Below, piece after piece: positions 63,730 to 64,000 of a DNA stretch of 64,000 nucleotides (position 1 is the first letter of the stretch; every line of letters starts with the position of its first letter). The DNA is taken from the NCBI RefSeq assembly GCF_026460945.1, contig NZ_JAOVZV010000019.1, forward strand, positions 1 to 64,000. Reading direction: 5' to 3'. Source of the stretch: Chryseobacterium luquanense (GTDB lineage: Bacteria > Bacteroidota > Bacteroidia > Flavobacteriales > Weeksellaceae). The notes under the pieces were generated by a model that was not told where the DNA came from, did no database searches, and saw nothing but the letters and a program-made list of their open reading frames with translations. The position numbers and the translations under genes are program-made.

Positions 63730-64000
63730 TTAGATAAAGGTTTCCGTTACAATACCATTTCCGATAACTCCTGATTGATCTTTAATCTCAAAATCCATTC
63801 CGCTGTACAATTGATTGATAAACAACTCGGCATCAATCAAAGTAACATTAATGGACACTGAATCCCCGGGAAATACGAGCTCTTCTTCCTCAAAGTTGAG
63901 TGCCCCAAGATAGGATTGCAGTCCATAGGGAAATTGAAATAAAACCCGAAATCCTGTGGATACAGGACTCACCAATCCATTATTATCTGTAGGGTAAAAA
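63730..64000 (-). CDS. EF-Tu domain III-like protein, 3' part
   Basis: The minus-strand frame is open to the right edge of the window (upstream codons read FYPTDNNG before LVSPVSTGF), so only the C-terminal about 90 residues are seen. They follow the order of EF-Tu domain III: GFRVLFQFP, FPGDSVSINVTL, GMDFEIKDQSGVIGNGIVTE. However the usual EF-Tu core REGGRTVGAG is changed to KDQSGVIGNG. It is therefore not the housekeeping tufA product. It may be a small stand-alone domain protein or the end of a larger one. Confidence 0.6.
   Translation of the reverse strand, partial: FYPTDNNGLVSPVSTGFRVLFQFPYGLQSYLGALNFEEEELVFPGDSVSINVTLIDAELFINQLYSGMDFEIKDQSGVIGNGIVTETFI

Overview
ORGANISM. The window reads as chromosomal DNA of a flavobacterium close to Chryseobacterium (Bacteroidota). 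The evidence is low G+C DNA, type IX secretion C-terminal sorting domains with a YPNPAS motif, Bacteroidota-specific families (DUF5686, DUF2931, DUF4280, DUF1599, BT_3928-like DoxX protein), a subtype-iii style type VI secretion neighbourhood, TANNTTTG promoter boxes close to start codons, and a primase that has lost its zinc ligands. No rRNA, tRNA, CRISPR array or integrase was recognised. LAYOUT. 1-14.1 kb, plus strand: the tail of a type VI secretion (T6SS) locus. It holds a VgrG spike (cut by the window edge), a 56-residue ORF, a DUF2235 (Tle1-like) lipase effector, two overlapping genes that could be its immunity or accessory proteins, a LysM protein, a secreted protein, a DUF4280 PAAR-like tip, a large 882-residue cargo candidate with an internal OmpA-like domain, a lipoprotein, an unrecognised protein, the ClpV/TssH ATPase and a lytic transglycosylase. 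14.1-25.2 kb: housekeeping and envelope genes (CPA2 antiporter, LytS/LytTR-type two-component pair, alanine dehydrogenase, TsaE, esterase, DnaG, ClpP). 25.2-28.0 kb: a cobalamin riboswitch driving two surface proteins exported by type IX secretion, one a BtuG-like beta-propeller; this looks like a B12 capture module. 28.1-34.1 kb: TpiA, oligopeptidase B, TerB-like, BT_3928-like and DUF1599 genes, with divergent FolP. 34.1-42.4 kb: two DUF5686 outer-membrane proteins bracketing two paralogous lipoproteins. 42.5-47.4 kb is the accessory region. It has an A+T-rich pair of orphan genes (a PD-(D/E)XK nuclease-like protein and a protein with an ADP-ribosyltransferase-like motif pattern), a 10-unit 21-bp tandem repeat, an unknown G+C-richer gene, five tandem copies of a 133-bp palindromic repeat, a GIY-YIG nuclease, and two more repeat copies. 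47.5-58.3 kb: AlaS, MsrAB lipoprotein, a periplasmic three-subunit molybdenum hydroxylase (PaoABC-like) and a serine hydrolase. 58.4-64 kb: small secreted proteins, a surface protein pair sharing a C-terminal module, a STAS/SEC14-like protein, a CPBP protease and, at the right edge, the 3' end of a gene resembling EF-Tu domain III. HOW IT FITS TOGETHER. The left end arms a contractile injection system with swappable cargo. The B12 unit appears to be a flavobacterial version of the Bacteroides BtuG idea, using type IX secretion rather than lipidation. The most unusual structure is the GIY-YIG gene embedded in a palindromic repeat family, organised like the REP/RAYT systems of proteobacteria but with a different nuclease. 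All function assignments come from reading motifs; no database search was possible.
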